Positions 34,119-47,292 are shown, numbered from the stretch's first letter. The stretch: 64,000 nt of DNA from Orychophragmus violaceus (GCA_030180135.1 CM058232.1:77977001-78041000); one strand, 5' to 3'. Translations and numbers: made by a program. Notes: generated by a model from the sequence alone, not told the origin.

Positions 34119-35229
34119 CATATGGCGTAAAATATTTTTTTGGTTCTACATTTAAATTTTGTCTTTTTCTAATAGATCTTCTGTTGTAGTTTTTCTATAT
34201 TCATTTATATATTTGTTTTTCTAATAATTTATTCCTTCATAATTTAGTTGTCAATTTTTACTTATATTTATATTTTTATAAATTTTTTCATCTTCGATTC
34301 TAGTAATTTTTTGATATATTCTTAAAAATTATAATTTGTTCTATATATGAATCGAATAGTTTTTAATTTTTCAGAATTGGAATATACAATTACTATTGTA
34401 TATTTTTAAATAGTGATGCTAATATGTTCCCAAATAGTTAGATGTTATGATTTTTATATTTAGTTGTTTTTTAATAGGTGAAACTAATGAAAAGTTAAAT
34501 TAATGAATTAGTGTAGAGTTAATAATTAAATTAATGGTTTTGTGAAACATGCTCATAAGTACAATTCTGAAAAATAAAAAGAATTAACATCAGTTAAATA
34601 AAAAGAATTAACATCATTTGCCACATATACAATATAACTATATTTAAAAAAAATGTTTCAAACTAATATCTAGGTGATCGCGGAAATATTAAAAAAATAT
34701 ATATATGAAACAAAAGGCTAAGGAAGAATAAAATGGCTAAAAAGCAAATGTAATATTTTTGAGAGTGTGCTTCATAGTTAAACCCAAAGGAAGGCACTTT
34801 CACAAAGTGTAATTACAATCCAAAATACTTTCGTGTTTTTGGGCACTTTGACCAAAAGAAAACGCTAAGAGCATGCACATCCTTGTTATTTGGCACAGGT
34901 TCATGGGGATGCTCTAAACTACCCTCGCTTATTAACTTTTTTCTTCTTCTAAATAACACAACTAATATTTTATTCCTCTTTCTCTATATATTTCTCTCTC
35001 TCCATCACTTTTCTTTTTCTTTATCTCTTTTTGTTTATAAAAATATTAAACAATTTTTTCTACTATAAATTATGATTTTTTTCTCTCAATATTGTGACAT
35101 TCATTTTGATATAGTTTTGTAACATATGGATCAAGATCTGTGGACGTCTAAAAATTATGAAATGAATGGTACATATGATTCATATCCAGTTGACACTAGT
35201 AAGAGATTTGATATAAACATTTGCCATGT

Positions 35230-36430
35230 TTAATTTGTCCACGTTGCATGTAAAATTGTATTCACGTAATCTAGCTTCACTTTATATATGTTTGTTACCC
35301 CGTCAATGCCAACACGTTTCGGTGTACAATTGTATGTGGGCATTTTTTTTATGTGCATTTATATGTTTTCCGATTTACTGTTTTTACATATACGGATGAT
35401 ATATATGATTAAGATCTAGTAGATAAATAGAGAGTGGATTCATATCTAGAAAATATAGTCAAAATATTAGTCTCATATTTACCGAGTTAATATTCATGTT
35501 GGATATTATATTTTGGAATGAGCATTTACGAGAACATTAACAAAGCAATTCCGAGAGTTATTGCTAAATAGTGTCCACATCGATTTATAAAATAGTGTTC
35601 ATGTCGATTTAAAAAGGTGTCCATTTATCTATAATCCATTTCACACAATCTACTTTATCCACGTTGCATGTAAATGTTACTTCCGGATATATAACATTTT
35701 CTAAAATGGTATTCAAGTAAGCTACCTTCGCTATATATATGTTTATTACCCCGTCCATGGTGACACGTTGTTGTGTATATTTGTATGTGGACACTCTTTC
35801 GATGTGATTTTGTATGTTTTCCAATTTACGGTTTTTGTTTTCATGTATATGACTAATACATATGATTAAGATTCAATGGATAAATATAGAGTGAATGCAT
35901 ATATATGAAATATATACAAGATATTAGTTTCATCTTTACCGAGTTAATATTCATGTTGGATATTATATTATAGAATGAGCATTTTGAGAACGTAGACAAA
36001 ACAATTCCGAGAGTTATTGTTAAATGGTATCCACATCGATTTATAAAATGGTGTCCATGTCGATTTGTAATTAGTGTTCATGTTCACACAATCTATCTTC
36101 ACTCTATATTTTTTCATGTCCATATCGACACATTTTTGTGTACAATTGTATGTGGATATTTTTGTGTACATTTATTTTAGTGTACATCTATATATTTTCT
36201 CATGTACTAATGTTCTTCATAGATATGAATGATACATATATTTTTATGATATATTGTCCACCATATATGATATTTTCTATTTTTAAGCAATGCCGGGAGT
36301 ATTTGATAAATGGTGTCCATATCAATTTATAAAATGTGTCATTTTGATTACATTATCTACGTTCACTCTATATATGTTTATATTTCTTTCGTCCATATCG
36401 GCATGTTTATGTGTACAACTATAGTGGACA
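35230..36430. repeat. Degenerate tandem repeat, unit about 455 bp
   Basis: Markers recur at 451-457 bp: ACCGAGTTAATATTCATGTT (35481, 35938) and TTACCCCGTC (35295, 35746). Two shorter copies follow (GTCCATATCG near 36117 and 36390; steps about 360 and 275 bp). Phrases such as GTGTCCACATCGATTTATAA are repeated within units. Non-coding. Confidence 0.8.
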
Positions 36431-36957
36431 TATTTTATTATACCATTCGTACTACACTTTTTAACGTTCAAAAGATTTGATCAAAAATTAACTAAAATGT
36501 ATCAAAATAGATGTAAAAATATATAAAAAAATATTATAACTTATAATATCAAATAAAATTAACTTATCTTTATAAAAAAAAACCTAGAAATAGAGAAAGA
36601 CATGAGATGGGACAGAGAAAATGAGAGAACAAAATTTGAAGAAAAATGTAGGAGAGAGAATGTTCTTTGTGGTTACACAAACCAAACCCAAAAAAAACAT
36701 TTAGTTAAAGGGAAAATTAGGATTTAATGGATTGCAAAATTTGTATAGTGTACAAGTACTCTATTTTGAAAATAACATTTATCAAAAAGCCCCATAGTAT
36801 GAAAGCCTCTTAAACTAAAACAACACCCATGATTTCTTTGATTTATTTGCTGTTTTTACGTGAAAAGGTATGTTGTTTTACATATACATTTATCAAATAT
36901 AACTATGTAGAGTTAAATTTGTACTTAGAGAATATAGGCAACTAGATAGTTTACGTT

Positions 36958-38260
36958 TTACAAATGTTTCGGTTCGCCCTAATTTTACCTCTAAGGCATG
37001 TTACTCGAGGCTAGATGTCGCACCTCCGTTTTTCGCCGTTTTTGTCTCCCTAGTGGCCGGAGATCGATATCAGTGTCGGGGAGGGGTATATAGTGTCATT
37101 TTCCTTGCTTTTCGGTGAATCGCCGTGATTGGAGCTCGTTTCGCTCTGGTGGCCGTGTTTGGTGGTCATGTACGGTATTTGAGGGTCGACCGCATCTCTT
37201 TATCACCGTCAGGTGTTGTGTGGAGTGGTTGGGTTATTTAAGTCCGGTCCTCGCCGCTGTTCGGACCTTCCATTGTCGGATCTACTTCTGGTAAGTGGTC
37301 TGACAGTGGATTTTGCAGCAGTCGTGCTAAGGTGGTGGTCTCTGGCTGGTGAGCTCCTCTGTTATTGCCGATTGGTTTTTGGATTGGTATTGATGCGAGT
37401 CGTTCTCGGTCTATAGTTTTAGTTTAATTGCCTATATGTGGTTAGATCTAGGTTGGGTTTATAGTTTTCGTAGGGAATTGGTCTGGTTTCTTGTGTAGTG
37501 TCGGGGTTGTTAGTCGGTCTTGGTTAGCTCAGCTTTAAAATTGCTTTGGTCAGATATTTTTATAGATTGTCAGCTTCGTGGATATGGTTTTTCTTGCTTC
37601 GTGTCGGCGATCCGTTGTCTTTGGTTTGGCTATGGTGCCTTTAGTTTAGTAAGCTTCGAGTGGTGATGTTATTGTGCATCGTGAGAGTGCTTTTCCTTTT
37701 TGTTGGTTGCTTCAGCATAGTTCATGTGTTTCTCTTCTTTATATGTTGTCTTTGGTCTTCTACTTCTGGTAAGGGTTTTCCAACACAAATTTAAGGAATT
37801 GGGGCATCGACCCTCCTCGCATCTAGTCGTTCGTTGGCGAATGGTAAACGGTTTGGTCCTTCGTATTCCTTGGTTCGATCTGAGAATGGCTTACTCGTGG
37901 CTCCAAATGGTGGAGCAATATAATGAGTGTCGGTGGTCAGTCTCAATAATTCTCGACTTCGGATATAACGCTTCTTCTCTTTCTCGGTGTGTGGTAGTCG
38001 CTACCTCTTTATTGTCTTGTTTGCTTGTTTTCGATCTGACCCTTGTTGGTTTTGAGTCGTTAGCGTGTTCTGGCTAGCGGTCTTTAGTTTTTAAGGTTAA
38101 TAATTGTTCCTTATATTTTCTCTCATTTGTGGGTTTTTTAGCTTCGATATTGTGTTAGATAACCAGTTTTATTTCTGTTAGATCTGTATCTGATTTTGTA
38201 TCCGAACTTATTATTATATCTTTGTATAATTTTTGAAAAATCTTCTACCAATAAAAAAAA
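36958..38260 (+). mobile_element. Non-coding poly(A) retroposon with 12-bp TSD
   Basis: Flanked by ATAGTTTACGTT (36946-36957) and ATAGTTTGCGTT (38261-38272), a 12-bp duplication with one mismatch. The 3' end is CTTCTACCAATAAAAAAAA, an A-rich tail typical of LINE-mobilised sequences. The 1.3-kb body has no convincing coding frame (longest 117 codons, no domain). A diverged relative lies at 38650-39960. It could be a Sadhu-like or 5'-LINE-derived non-autonomous retroposon. That family name is a guess; the retroposon structure is seen. Confidence 0.75.
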
Positions 38261-38272
38261 ATAGTTTGCGTT

Positions 38273-38649
38273 GAGATGGAGACATGACAAATCCGGCCCA
38301 TGAACCTTGGCGATGGAAGTGGGGAACATGAGCCAATCCTTCCTGCAACCAAAAAATAAAAAATGGGGAACACGACGATACGAGCCATTAGCCATTTATT
38401 GATAAATAAAAAAGAAGACAATACGAGCTATTTCATCCAAATCCATATTCTATATATTATACATGGATAATGGCATCAATTCAGTTGTTCTTTTGATCAT
38501 TTAAAAAGGTGCCACAGTTTTAAAATTGGTTCTTAACTATTTCTGGTTAACTTGTTATTAAGCTCGTTTAAGGAATCATCAATTCTTGGTGGTTATTAGT
38601 TCTCACTAGAAAACCAAAACTAAGCTATACTGATTGTTTTCAAAATATT
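38273..38649. other. Spacer between the two retroposon copies
   Basis: AT-rich, nothing recognised. Confidence 0.6.
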
Positions 38650-39960
38650 AGAGCTTTATCTCTTATTTTTCCATACATGAGACGTTTGCCTTAGAAAACC
38701 TCTTTGACACATTTTTCGAGGTAAGCCGCCGCGTCTCCGTTTGGTTCTGTCCGTGTCTCCCCGGTTGTTGGCCTTCTTTGCTGAATCCGGTGAGGAATTC
38801 CTTGTGTATTTTTTGTTCTCGGCGGTCGTCCATCTCACGCATCCTCTTCGCCAACGGTGGTGGGTCTGGTGCGTGGATATGCCTCCATTCCGTTGTTTTC
38901 CGTTACGTTTCGCCGGGTTCGCAGTAGCCTCCTTAATTTGTGCTTGTCGTTCTGCCTCTTCCGTGCCTCAGCTTCCTCTTTGGCATTATCGGCGTCGTCT
39001 GTCGGGATCTCGAAGGTGGCTCGTCAGATCTGGTGCTTTCTCGGTCTTTGGCGCTTTTGAGTTTTTTGTGAGCTTATCATTCCTTTTACAATGGCATAGA
39101 GTTGTTAGTCGTGTCTTGGTTTAGTTAGCTAAGACTGTTTAGGACTTGTTTTAGGTGTATCTTTGTTTAGGGTTGCATGTGCTTTGTCTCAGCCTTTGCT
39201 TGGTATTTTTCTGGTTTTTCAGTGTTTGTTCGGTTAGGTTATCTTGTTGTTAGGGTTGGTTTTGATAGACGGTGCTGGTTAGTCTCGGCTCTGAGGTTAC
39301 TTTGGTCAGATCTTGTGTTAAAGGTATCAGCTTCGTAAAAGGGTGGGGGGGGGGGGGGGTCTTGCTAGCGGTTTTGGTTAGCTCAGCGGCTTTTGGTCTA
39401 GCTGTTGTGCTTTTGGTTTAGTGTGCTTTGGGTGGTGTGTTGCTTAGCGTCGAGAGTGTGATTTTACTTTTGTTAGTTACTTCAGCATAGTTCATGCGGT
39501 TTTTCTCTTTATATTTTGCATTTGGTCTTCTACCTATGGCAAGGGTTCTCCGGTGCAATCTTAAGGAATTGAGACTTTGGCTCTTTTTGCATCTATTGGT
39601 TGGCAATTGGTAATCGGTTTGGTCTTTCATCCTCTCTTGTTTGTTCTGCATACAGCTTACTCGTGGCTCCTAATGATAGAGCAATATAATGAGTGTCGGT
39701 GGATCAGCCTCAATAATTATCGACTTCAAATGTTATACTCTTTTTCTCTCTTGGTGTTTGGTGCTCACTGCCTCTTTGTTGTCATATTACTTGATCTCGA
39801 TCTGTGTTTTGCTTTTTATGAGTTGTTGTTAGCTTGTATTCCTATATGTTTAGGGGTGATATTCGTTCTTTTTGTTTGCCTCACATGATGTAGGTTTTTA
39901 GCTCCGATATCGTTGTGTCATAGCCAGCAATGTCTTTGATAAATATATATCCGATCTCTG
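38650..39960 (+). repeat. Diverged second copy of the non-coding retroposon
   Basis: Shares in order TTTAGT-GCTT, CTTCAGCATAGTTCATG, TTTGGTCTTCTAC, AAGGAATTG, GCTTACTCGTGGCTCC and GAGCAATATAATGAGTGTCGG with 37640-37940. The tail is not a clean poly(A) and I could not find a TSD. A G homopolymer (about 14) is at 39345-39359. Non-coding. Confidence 0.65.
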
Positions 39961-41329
39961 TATTCAAATTATGTATCCCATTATCTATACATATAAATGA
40001 GAAGTAATTTTTGGCGAAAGCTAATGTGTCAATACGAGAGAGGTCTAGAGGAGGATAATGATGATGTGGATTGGTGACATGGCAAGGCCGAAAATAACTT
40101 AAAGGGTTTGGAGTTGAACTTATTTACGGGAATGCCATCAAGTCGATTTTTTTTCAATTAATTAATTACTTTCCTAAAAAAGCACAATATCTTTCTCAAT
40201 ATTTTATTAGTTCAAATTTGAAAAAAATATATTCTATGACATATACCAATCTTTCGAGAGAAGTTTCTTAATCCCCAACGAAATCCTATATTAGGAGAGC
40301 TTGGTGGCCTAGAAACATAATCGTTTGCATCTTCCATATTTTCAAGAAGCTTTCTCTGATTTTTTTTCTCTCAATGGCTAGTCTTCTTCCGGATTATTTA
40401 AATTTAATCAAATGATCCTTTATTATTTCGGTTACTTTCTCCTTCTTATCGATTTTAAAAGGATTTCTATGTTTTTGGTTTTTAATTTTGTTTTGTTCGT
40501 TTGGTCCCATGAAAGAAGAAGCTCGGTTATCACAAAGCTAAGGTCTAATGATGTGAGGTGAACTAACAAACGTTTAAGATTTTATATAAAAGGAGTGTGA
40601 AATTATAGTTGAGATTTAAAAGTCCGACTGAAGATTGTTGCCAAGACGTTGTTAGTTCACATCACATGTCCCGATTGTCCTAATGAGCCAATAGTCCGAA
40701 TAAGTGTTGTCTATTACTATAGACATGGATTTGGTGGTAAACAATTGATTTCGTAAATACTCTTTTGAGTATCATATAAGGTTCAGTCCCGATAGTCCGA
40801 ATAAGGCCCGATCAAATACTCGTTTGGTAAATACTCTTTCAGTCCATGGTAGTATTCTTCTGAATCAATATAAGTTTAATCAAATCATACGGTATCATTT
40901 AGTAGTCTTCCCAAACGTTTTTACTTAGCCAATGGTTTTCTTTTAGGGTTTTACACCTTTTACTCACCACTTTTGGAAACTATTTAGTTTTTGAAATCCT
41001 AGACACTTCATATCTTATCGCTTACTGTATAAAAAAGAACTTTCAATCTCGATAATTTCTTCGAAATTTCTCCAATTCTAAATCATGGTTCCACAGACTT
41101 TTAGAAAAATTTCTATGATCAACAACTTCGTTTCTTGCCTTTGGGACCTAAAAGTTCTTCTTTTACGAGTTTGGATGTGTGTTTCGTCCATAAATCCAAA
41201 AATCCAAAATCCAAATGATTCTGGTCAATGAGGAGGTAATCTCTCTTTTACTCTTTCATTTGGTTTATTTTTTTTTTGTTATTGCATGTTTTATTAAGCT
41301 ATTCGTTTATTTATTTAGGGTATGAAGAT

Positions 41330-42060
41330 ATAGGCAACTGTTCATGCCTTTTATGTTTAAAAATTCGGCTTCTCAACATGGTGTGAGGGTCGTTGGTTTA
41401 AGCTTGCGAATGCTCGAGTTGTACAAGCACCGGAATATGGTTTGTTGACCCACACGACTTCAAGCTCATTTTCGGGTTAAACACATCTTTCTGTCTCACT
41501 TATGATAATATTCTGGAAGGTCATTTCATGGAATTTCCATCGTTTTCGGATATATTAGATGGAAGAGTTTGTGGTGAATACCCTAAAGATAACTTGAATA
41601 ATCCGATTTGTTTTTGTGTATCAGATTAGAGTAATCATGTTATTTTCATGTGATTTAAAAATGATATTTTAAACTATATAGATTACGGGATAGTTGTCTA
41701 AATGATTTAATTTTTCAATATAGATGTCCCTGGTGTTGTTACACGTGTTGGAAATCTTCAACCTTATTGGGCAAGACCAAAGTTGCAGTTTACAATTCGG
41801 GACCTAAGGTTAGTTAAACAAATGTCTTTATTCTTCCTTACATATTTTTTGTAAATATTATGTTTCTGATAATAGAACTTGAAAATACTTTTTATCTAGC
41901 CTCCGGAGTATTCAATGTATATTTAATCATGAAAGATGGTGAAGAACTAATAAAAAGGTTTCAGAAGGATGACGATAGACATGTCTTTGTAATTCTAAGG
42001 TGCTTCTTCATAAATCACGAGATGGGTAAGTTTATAAATTTACTTTGTTGATTGAAGAGA
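41330..42060 (+). pseudogene. RPA1/DUF223-like gene, N-terminal fragment
   Basis: Short exon-like pieces in the order of the plant replication protein A1-like family. A first OB-fold region lies near 41470-41580 (GHFMEFPSFSDILDGRVCGEYP-like phrase), and a DUF223 start near 41722-41810 (VPGVVTRVGNLQPYWARPKL followed by QFTIRDL). A later piece (41870-42050) has no clear match. Pieces are separated by intron-like AT-rich sequence. Stops and frameshifts occur; the C-terminal zinc-binding OB domain is missing. Single-stranded DNA binding is the family role; this copy should be inactive. Confidence 0.5.
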
Positions 42061-43259
42061 ATTGTCGTATTGTCTATTACATGTTTAGGTTTAGGAATGA
42101 TTCGTATAGCAATTTATCTATTGTGTTTAATGTTTATGATGTTTGTTCTTGGTTGTATTTAATTAGGTGTAATTTGGCTAAAAGGATTATATACAAAAAA
42201 ACTGAAAATTCGGATTTTAATGGATTCCTTAACAAGTTGTGTTCATAAAAATAATTCAACTCATTATGTAATATGCTTTTATATGTTTCACCGGAATTAA
42301 TACATTTTTTCCTATTTTGTAGCTTTCCAAACCTGATACTTGACCAATATCCTGAAGAAAATCTCATGTCATGGTTCATCTTTTGAATCATGTGCCTGTT
42401 TTATAAGACCTCTTTAACCTTAATTATTTTTTGGATTAGATAGTCTGGTGATCGTCTTTATGTTTATTTTAAAACATATATATAGTAGATGTTAACAACT
42501 TTTTTGTCCAGTATCATAATATTTTTTCCCTTAAAATATTTCATTGTTTAAAATTCGAAGTACAATATTGCAAATTAAACAGCTTTATTATAATTTCGAG
42601 TTTAATCCATAAATAAGTTTGGACAACTTATGAATATCTTAACAAATGATTGATATGTCAATATATATATATATATATATATAATGAATAGATTTGAAAA
42701 AGTTAAAGAATATTTTACATTTCGAATAAGTTTATTGTTAAACACAATATCCTAATTCAATATAACAAAATATTGTTCGTTAGCTTATTAATGAGCTAAT
42801 AATTGTAGTTTACAGATTTAGCAATATTATTATTTGAAAAAACTTAAATATTGGATTATTACCATAGAGTTTGTATGACTTTAATATCTTAAAAAAACAT
42901 CTACACCTATAAATGTACATAATAAAATCTAAACAGTAATGTAGATTTCCATGTTTAAAAAGGGATTATTGTTCATAAAGTAAGAGAATATTCTACATTC
43001 AAAAAAAATCTCTTGGTTGTACATATCATAACTAAATGTAACGATTGTAGTTTACAAAATTTAAAAAGAATATATAATAAAAATATAAAATATATAACAC
43101 TTTCCAAATATTATTTATAACTTTCACCTTTTTAAACAAATATGTTAATTCGACCCGTTATTCTCTAAAACTCACTTATAACCTTCTATATATATGGGGA
43201 GATTTATTCAGTAGACAATATTACTATCGAAATATTTTATACGATTTCTATAGGAAAAA

Positions 43260-45627
43260 TGTCGATTTTCAGCAAAATAAAAACAAAAAGGTTACTATCA
43301 AAGAAATTGTACCCGCTTCATTGGAGAAATACAAGACGAATGTGAAGATACTTAGTTCATGGAGGGTGGTTTTTTCCGATGTTTTAAAAGCGATAGAGAT
43401 GTTTTCGTTGACTTTGAGGTATTATTCTTAATTACTAAAAACTAATTCTAAACATCAATAGTTTTGTAACGATTGAACATTTAGAAATGTTAACACATGT
43501 ATATTCATATATATAAAATATTAACATTAGTTTTTAATACCTCTCGATAATCAGGGTATAAGAATACATGCAACTCTCGATCAGGACATGGCAAGGAAAT
43601 TTGGCCAAACGTTGTTCGAAGATGAGACAATTTGTATTAAAAGATATGGATGTGTCACATATTCAAATGAATAATGACGTTTACAAATCATACCAAAATC
43701 ACATTATGTGAGGACTTTCCTGAAGAGGTGGAAGAGAAGAATTTTGTTGGTTTTGATGAGATTCTTGCTGGGAATTTTTAGAAAAATGTCTTGATCGGTT
43801 TGTTATCTATAACCTTCTAATTTTTAAAAAATTTATATTTCTATAGTGATAAATTATTTTTTAATAATTTGTTGCAGACGTGATTGGTCAAATCGTTGCT
43901 TTGTCATCGCTCGATAATGTCAAGAAACAAAATGGAATGAACACAAAAAGATTAAACCGTGAGCTGAGAAACGATTCGTAAGTGTATATATATTATGTTT
44001 TATATTATTTTTAGTTTAATTTTTATTTATATAATATAATGTTATTCATTGATTTGCAGAGATTTGCGTTTAAAGTGTATATTGTGGGGTGAATATGCTC
44101 AACAAGTGTTCGATTTTAATGCAAATAATGAAGGAGGTGAAATCATCTTTGTCATTAGGTTTGCAAGTTGCAAATCTTATCAGGGTCAATTCTTTGTGGT
44201 TTAACATTTATATTTTGTGTTTATATTTATTTAATTTAAATCTAAATAATTTGATATACTAATCATATCTTATTTTAAAAACGAAGATGAATGGTCCATA
44301 TCCAGTGGGTTTAATTCAACCGAAGTTCTGCTAAATACAAACGCTTATTACGTCAACAAGTTTCGTAAGACGTAAGATTTTTATTTTTAAAATATGTTAA
44401 TATAAATAAATGTTTACATTTCTAACTAAAAAATGCTTTTTTAAGATTACCATCATATAATCTTATGATTACGAATGGTGAATCCAATCAACTTTCACTT
44501 GGATCTAATACGACGTTGTATGATGAGTTTTTTTGGCAAAAAGAACAAGAGACTTACAATATCTGAGATTCTAGTTGATTACGAGGTAAACATACTTTTT
44601 CTAAGGCTACTTGTTTGAAAAAGCTGAAACCTTATGATTTATTGATATGTTAATTAATGTGTTCTAATTGATGAAGCATGTAAAATGAATTACATGTGCC
44701 ACCATTTAGTCAATTGATTTGAGTCAGAGTTGCTACTATCTTGCTGGTCTTGTATTCAACAAGAAAGTGTACAATGCAAATAATGATAATGATGATGATG
44801 GAAAACCAGTTGAGTTTGATTGTCCGTCATATAACGAAATTTTTACAAATGTTAATGCAAGGTATAGTACAAACATTAAATTTTCTTAATTGGTATATAT
44901 GTATAGACTTAATATTGACTATTAATATCAAATTTTCTCGAATCAAATTGTGACGGTGCTTTATTCTTCTTCGAGTTAAAGACAATTCTGAAACAGAAAT
45001 TAAGTTTCTGATGTTTGATCGACCCGTTGAAAATTTTTTGCGTCTCACTGCAAATGTTGTAGTTAAAGAATTTAATACGGTATATGTTTACAAATTTTGT
45101 TTTGAATCTTATGTATCGGTTTGGTTTTATATGTGTAGATAATCATTTATTTTTTTTAAATTATTATTATAATGTGAAGATTCAACATTTTTACCACAAT
45201 GTCTTACCGATTTGATCGGTAAAAAAGTTTTATTCGGAATCACACTGTCTGAAGACAATAGAAAGAATATGAACCAACCATTTGTTGTGACACATGCTTG
45301 GGCTGATCAAGAGAGGGTTAATCAGTTTTTGTCTGAAACTGATCAGGTATTAACTTGAAAAATTGTTTATTTATATGATCTAATCGATAATTATTATTTA
45401 TGTTATCTTTTGTGATCTTATCTTTCTCAGTTCATTCTGGCGAACTCAACTGAAAATTCTGGATCTCATCCGCTTATGCTCACTAATTCATTTGAAAGTT
45501 TAAAGCCTTCACTTTCTAACTCGATTACGCCAGTGTTTAAGAAAATGGTTGTTCAAATCAAGAAAGAAGATGACAAGTATTCCAGTTCAAAAAAATCGAG
45601 AGTGATTTTTGACGAGGAGAGTGAATG
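43260..45627 (+). pseudogene. RPA1/DUF223-like gene, multi-exon, decayed
   Basis: About ten exon-like segments separated by AT-rich GT...AG introns. Recognisable parts in order: IVPASLEKYKTNVKILSSW (43310-43366); GIRIHATLDQDMARKFGQTL (about 43556-43615), the first OB-fold; FVGFDEILAGNF and DVIGQIVALSSLDNVKKQNG (43745-43935), the DUF223 domain; LRLKCILWGEYAQQVF (44065-44112); SISSGFNSTEVLLNTNAYY (about 44297-44353); SCYYLAGLVFNKKVY and KPVEFDCP (44728-44820), the C-terminal domain; and a basic tail ending IFDEESE at 45627. An in-frame stop after TYSNE and other shifts suggest a pseudogene. Host relatives are ssDNA-binding replication factor A1-like proteins. Confidence 0.65.
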
Positions 45628-46145
45628 ATAACCTTAATTTTGTGTTTGTATCCAATTCTTCTTTTGAATTTTAAATGTTTTTTGTTGTTCTTTGCCAGAA
45701 TTTATATGATGATATGTTGGATTTCTTTAATTTAGTTTTTGTTGAATTTTTAATCCAGGCCATATTCTCTTATTGGTATTATTTAAAATATAGTTTTGAT
45801 TATATGTTTTGTTATATCTCTTACTGAATTCTGGTATTTTTTATTCTTTTTGCTTGATTTTTTTATTTCTGTATCTATTTTATAATTCGATAATATATTT
45901 TCAAATATACTAAGAGAGCACGAAATTAAAATTGACAAAGAGAAGCGAGAGAAGATATGAACTCGTGATTCATGGCCTGATCACTCAAATCCATTGTCCC
46001 GCCCATTGGTCAATATCTCACCGCCTCCTTCTGAGTTGACAACAGTTGCAACATCAGGAAACAATAAAATATATGGACTATAATAACGTTATAATTTATA
46101 ATAATTATTTTTAACATATATTAAATTATATATATTCATACTAGT

Positions 46146-46562
46146 TGCGTATTCGATTTTCCAAAACCTTAGTACACATTCAACTAGGTTTCCACCGAAA
46201 ATATCCCAGTCACTGTAGAGTTTTGTTGCAACGTCCCCAAAACCAAGCATTCTATCGTGTCCCCCCTGAAAATGTTCTTATATTAAAAAGTTGTAAAAAC
46301 AATAATTACATATTACGATGAAAGTTAAATAGAGGCAGATCTTACTTATCATCTGTGAGATCAATGTGAAATAGGAGTGATCGTAGGTAACTTGGTTTGG
46401 GTCTGGCATGTGAAGATGGCCGATGTTTGATATTGTTCCTAAAAGATCTAGGTAGAGATATTTGGGGTTAAAAAGGAGAAGTAATGTAATCTTAAAATGC
46501 TAAATCTTAAGAAATCTTACCAACATAATATTGATCAGGGGTCTCCATTTTCAAGATAGGAT
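46146..46562 (-). pseudogene. Unidentified exon-like fragments interrupted by Copia B
   Basis: On the minus strand three exon-like pieces with splice-like borders appear. One is METPDQYYVG, followed by GTAAGATT (about 46548-46523). The next is GTISNIGHLHMPDPNQVTYD...FTLIS (about 46440-46350). The third is GGHDRMLGFGDVATKLYSDW (about 46265-46205). The reading frame is open in each. Copia B inserted at 46563, so any upstream exon lies beyond 53901. I do not recognise the protein. It may be a host gene fragment or a Helitron-captured piece. Confidence 0.35.
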
Positions 46563-47292
46563 TCTAGGAATTTCTAGCAGATTCCTAATCCAATTAGGCA
46601 ATCCTATTCTTGAATTCCGAGCCTAGGATCTACAGGTTCATGTAATTGAATCTATCAGATCTGGAGATTACCTGGTGATTAGCAGCGGAAGTTATTTGCA
46701 GATAATCGAGATCTCGAGCGCCTCAAATGTTGCGCCTCTACTGGTATCCACACGCACACAAGCTGAACAGAAGGGATGCTAGTGCCTATAGAGATCAGAT
46801 CTCTCAAGAGGTTTCTCTCTAGTTTATGGTGGCTGTGAATTAGGTTAGAAACGAGTTTAGGTCGACCATATATCTTATATTTGTCGACTTAAACCGCCCC
46901 GGGATTAACTAATGATTAAACCAATTTAATCCGTCAATCCGCGAGTCGTGTCGACCGACACACTCTATGTGTCGATCGACACGGCCAATCTATGTCGACC
47001 GATACTATTAGTGAATCGATCGACATCGCCCAGAAAAGTCGATATTGAATGCATATCAAATATGCATTCATCCGATCATTACATTAATGATCATCCTCTG
47101 ATGCAATGTCCAGTTTGCTTAGGTGTGTGACCCTGTAGGATCATATAACACTAGCAATGAGTTCTCAACTCATTGATCATAAGTGGCTTCTAGCAAAGCA
47201 TTATGACTACCCAGTGTCATATGATTGTCTCATCTCGACAACACGACTCTCTCTCAGAGTAAGTACAAATAAATTTCAGGACATTCCCAACA
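46563..47292 (-). repeat. 3' LTR of Copia B (730 bp)
   Basis: The outer end reads TCTAGG where the other LTR has TGTAGG, so the terminal dinucleotide is mutated. Palindromes lie at about 46949-47035. On the other side it is followed by the purine tract ACAAGTGGGAGAT (minus). Confidence 0.95.

Larger units (their letters stand above)
33291..36945. other. AT-rich intergenic region, no gene seen
   Basis: Very AT-rich, with no coding signature. It contains (TA)n at 34077-34110 and a tandem repeat at 35230-36430. A G-box-like CCACGTGG at 33851-33858 lies just after ACTAATATATTAAAAA, a context reminiscent of Helitron 5' ends but without the TC start. Confidence 0.7.
39984..46145 (+). mobile_element. 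Candidate Helitron carrying RPA1-like gene remnants
   Basis: The left end TCTATACATATAAATGAGAAG follows an A at 39983, as in Brassicaceae Helitrons (insertion between A and T). A possible right end is CTAGT at 46141-46145, followed by T; the usual GC-rich hairpin before it is missing, so this end is weak. Inside are two decayed RPA1/DUF223-like genes, common Helitron passengers in plants. No Rep/helicase gene is seen, so it would be non-autonomous. 39984-41300 and 42060-43230 are AT-rich and hold nothing else recognised, apart from (TA)n at 42661-42682. Confidence 0.5.

Noticed and set aside
37213..38077. Possible protein genes in the retroposon body (67 and 117 codons)
   Set aside because: Frames are not kept in the diverged second copy at 38650-39960 and show no domain.
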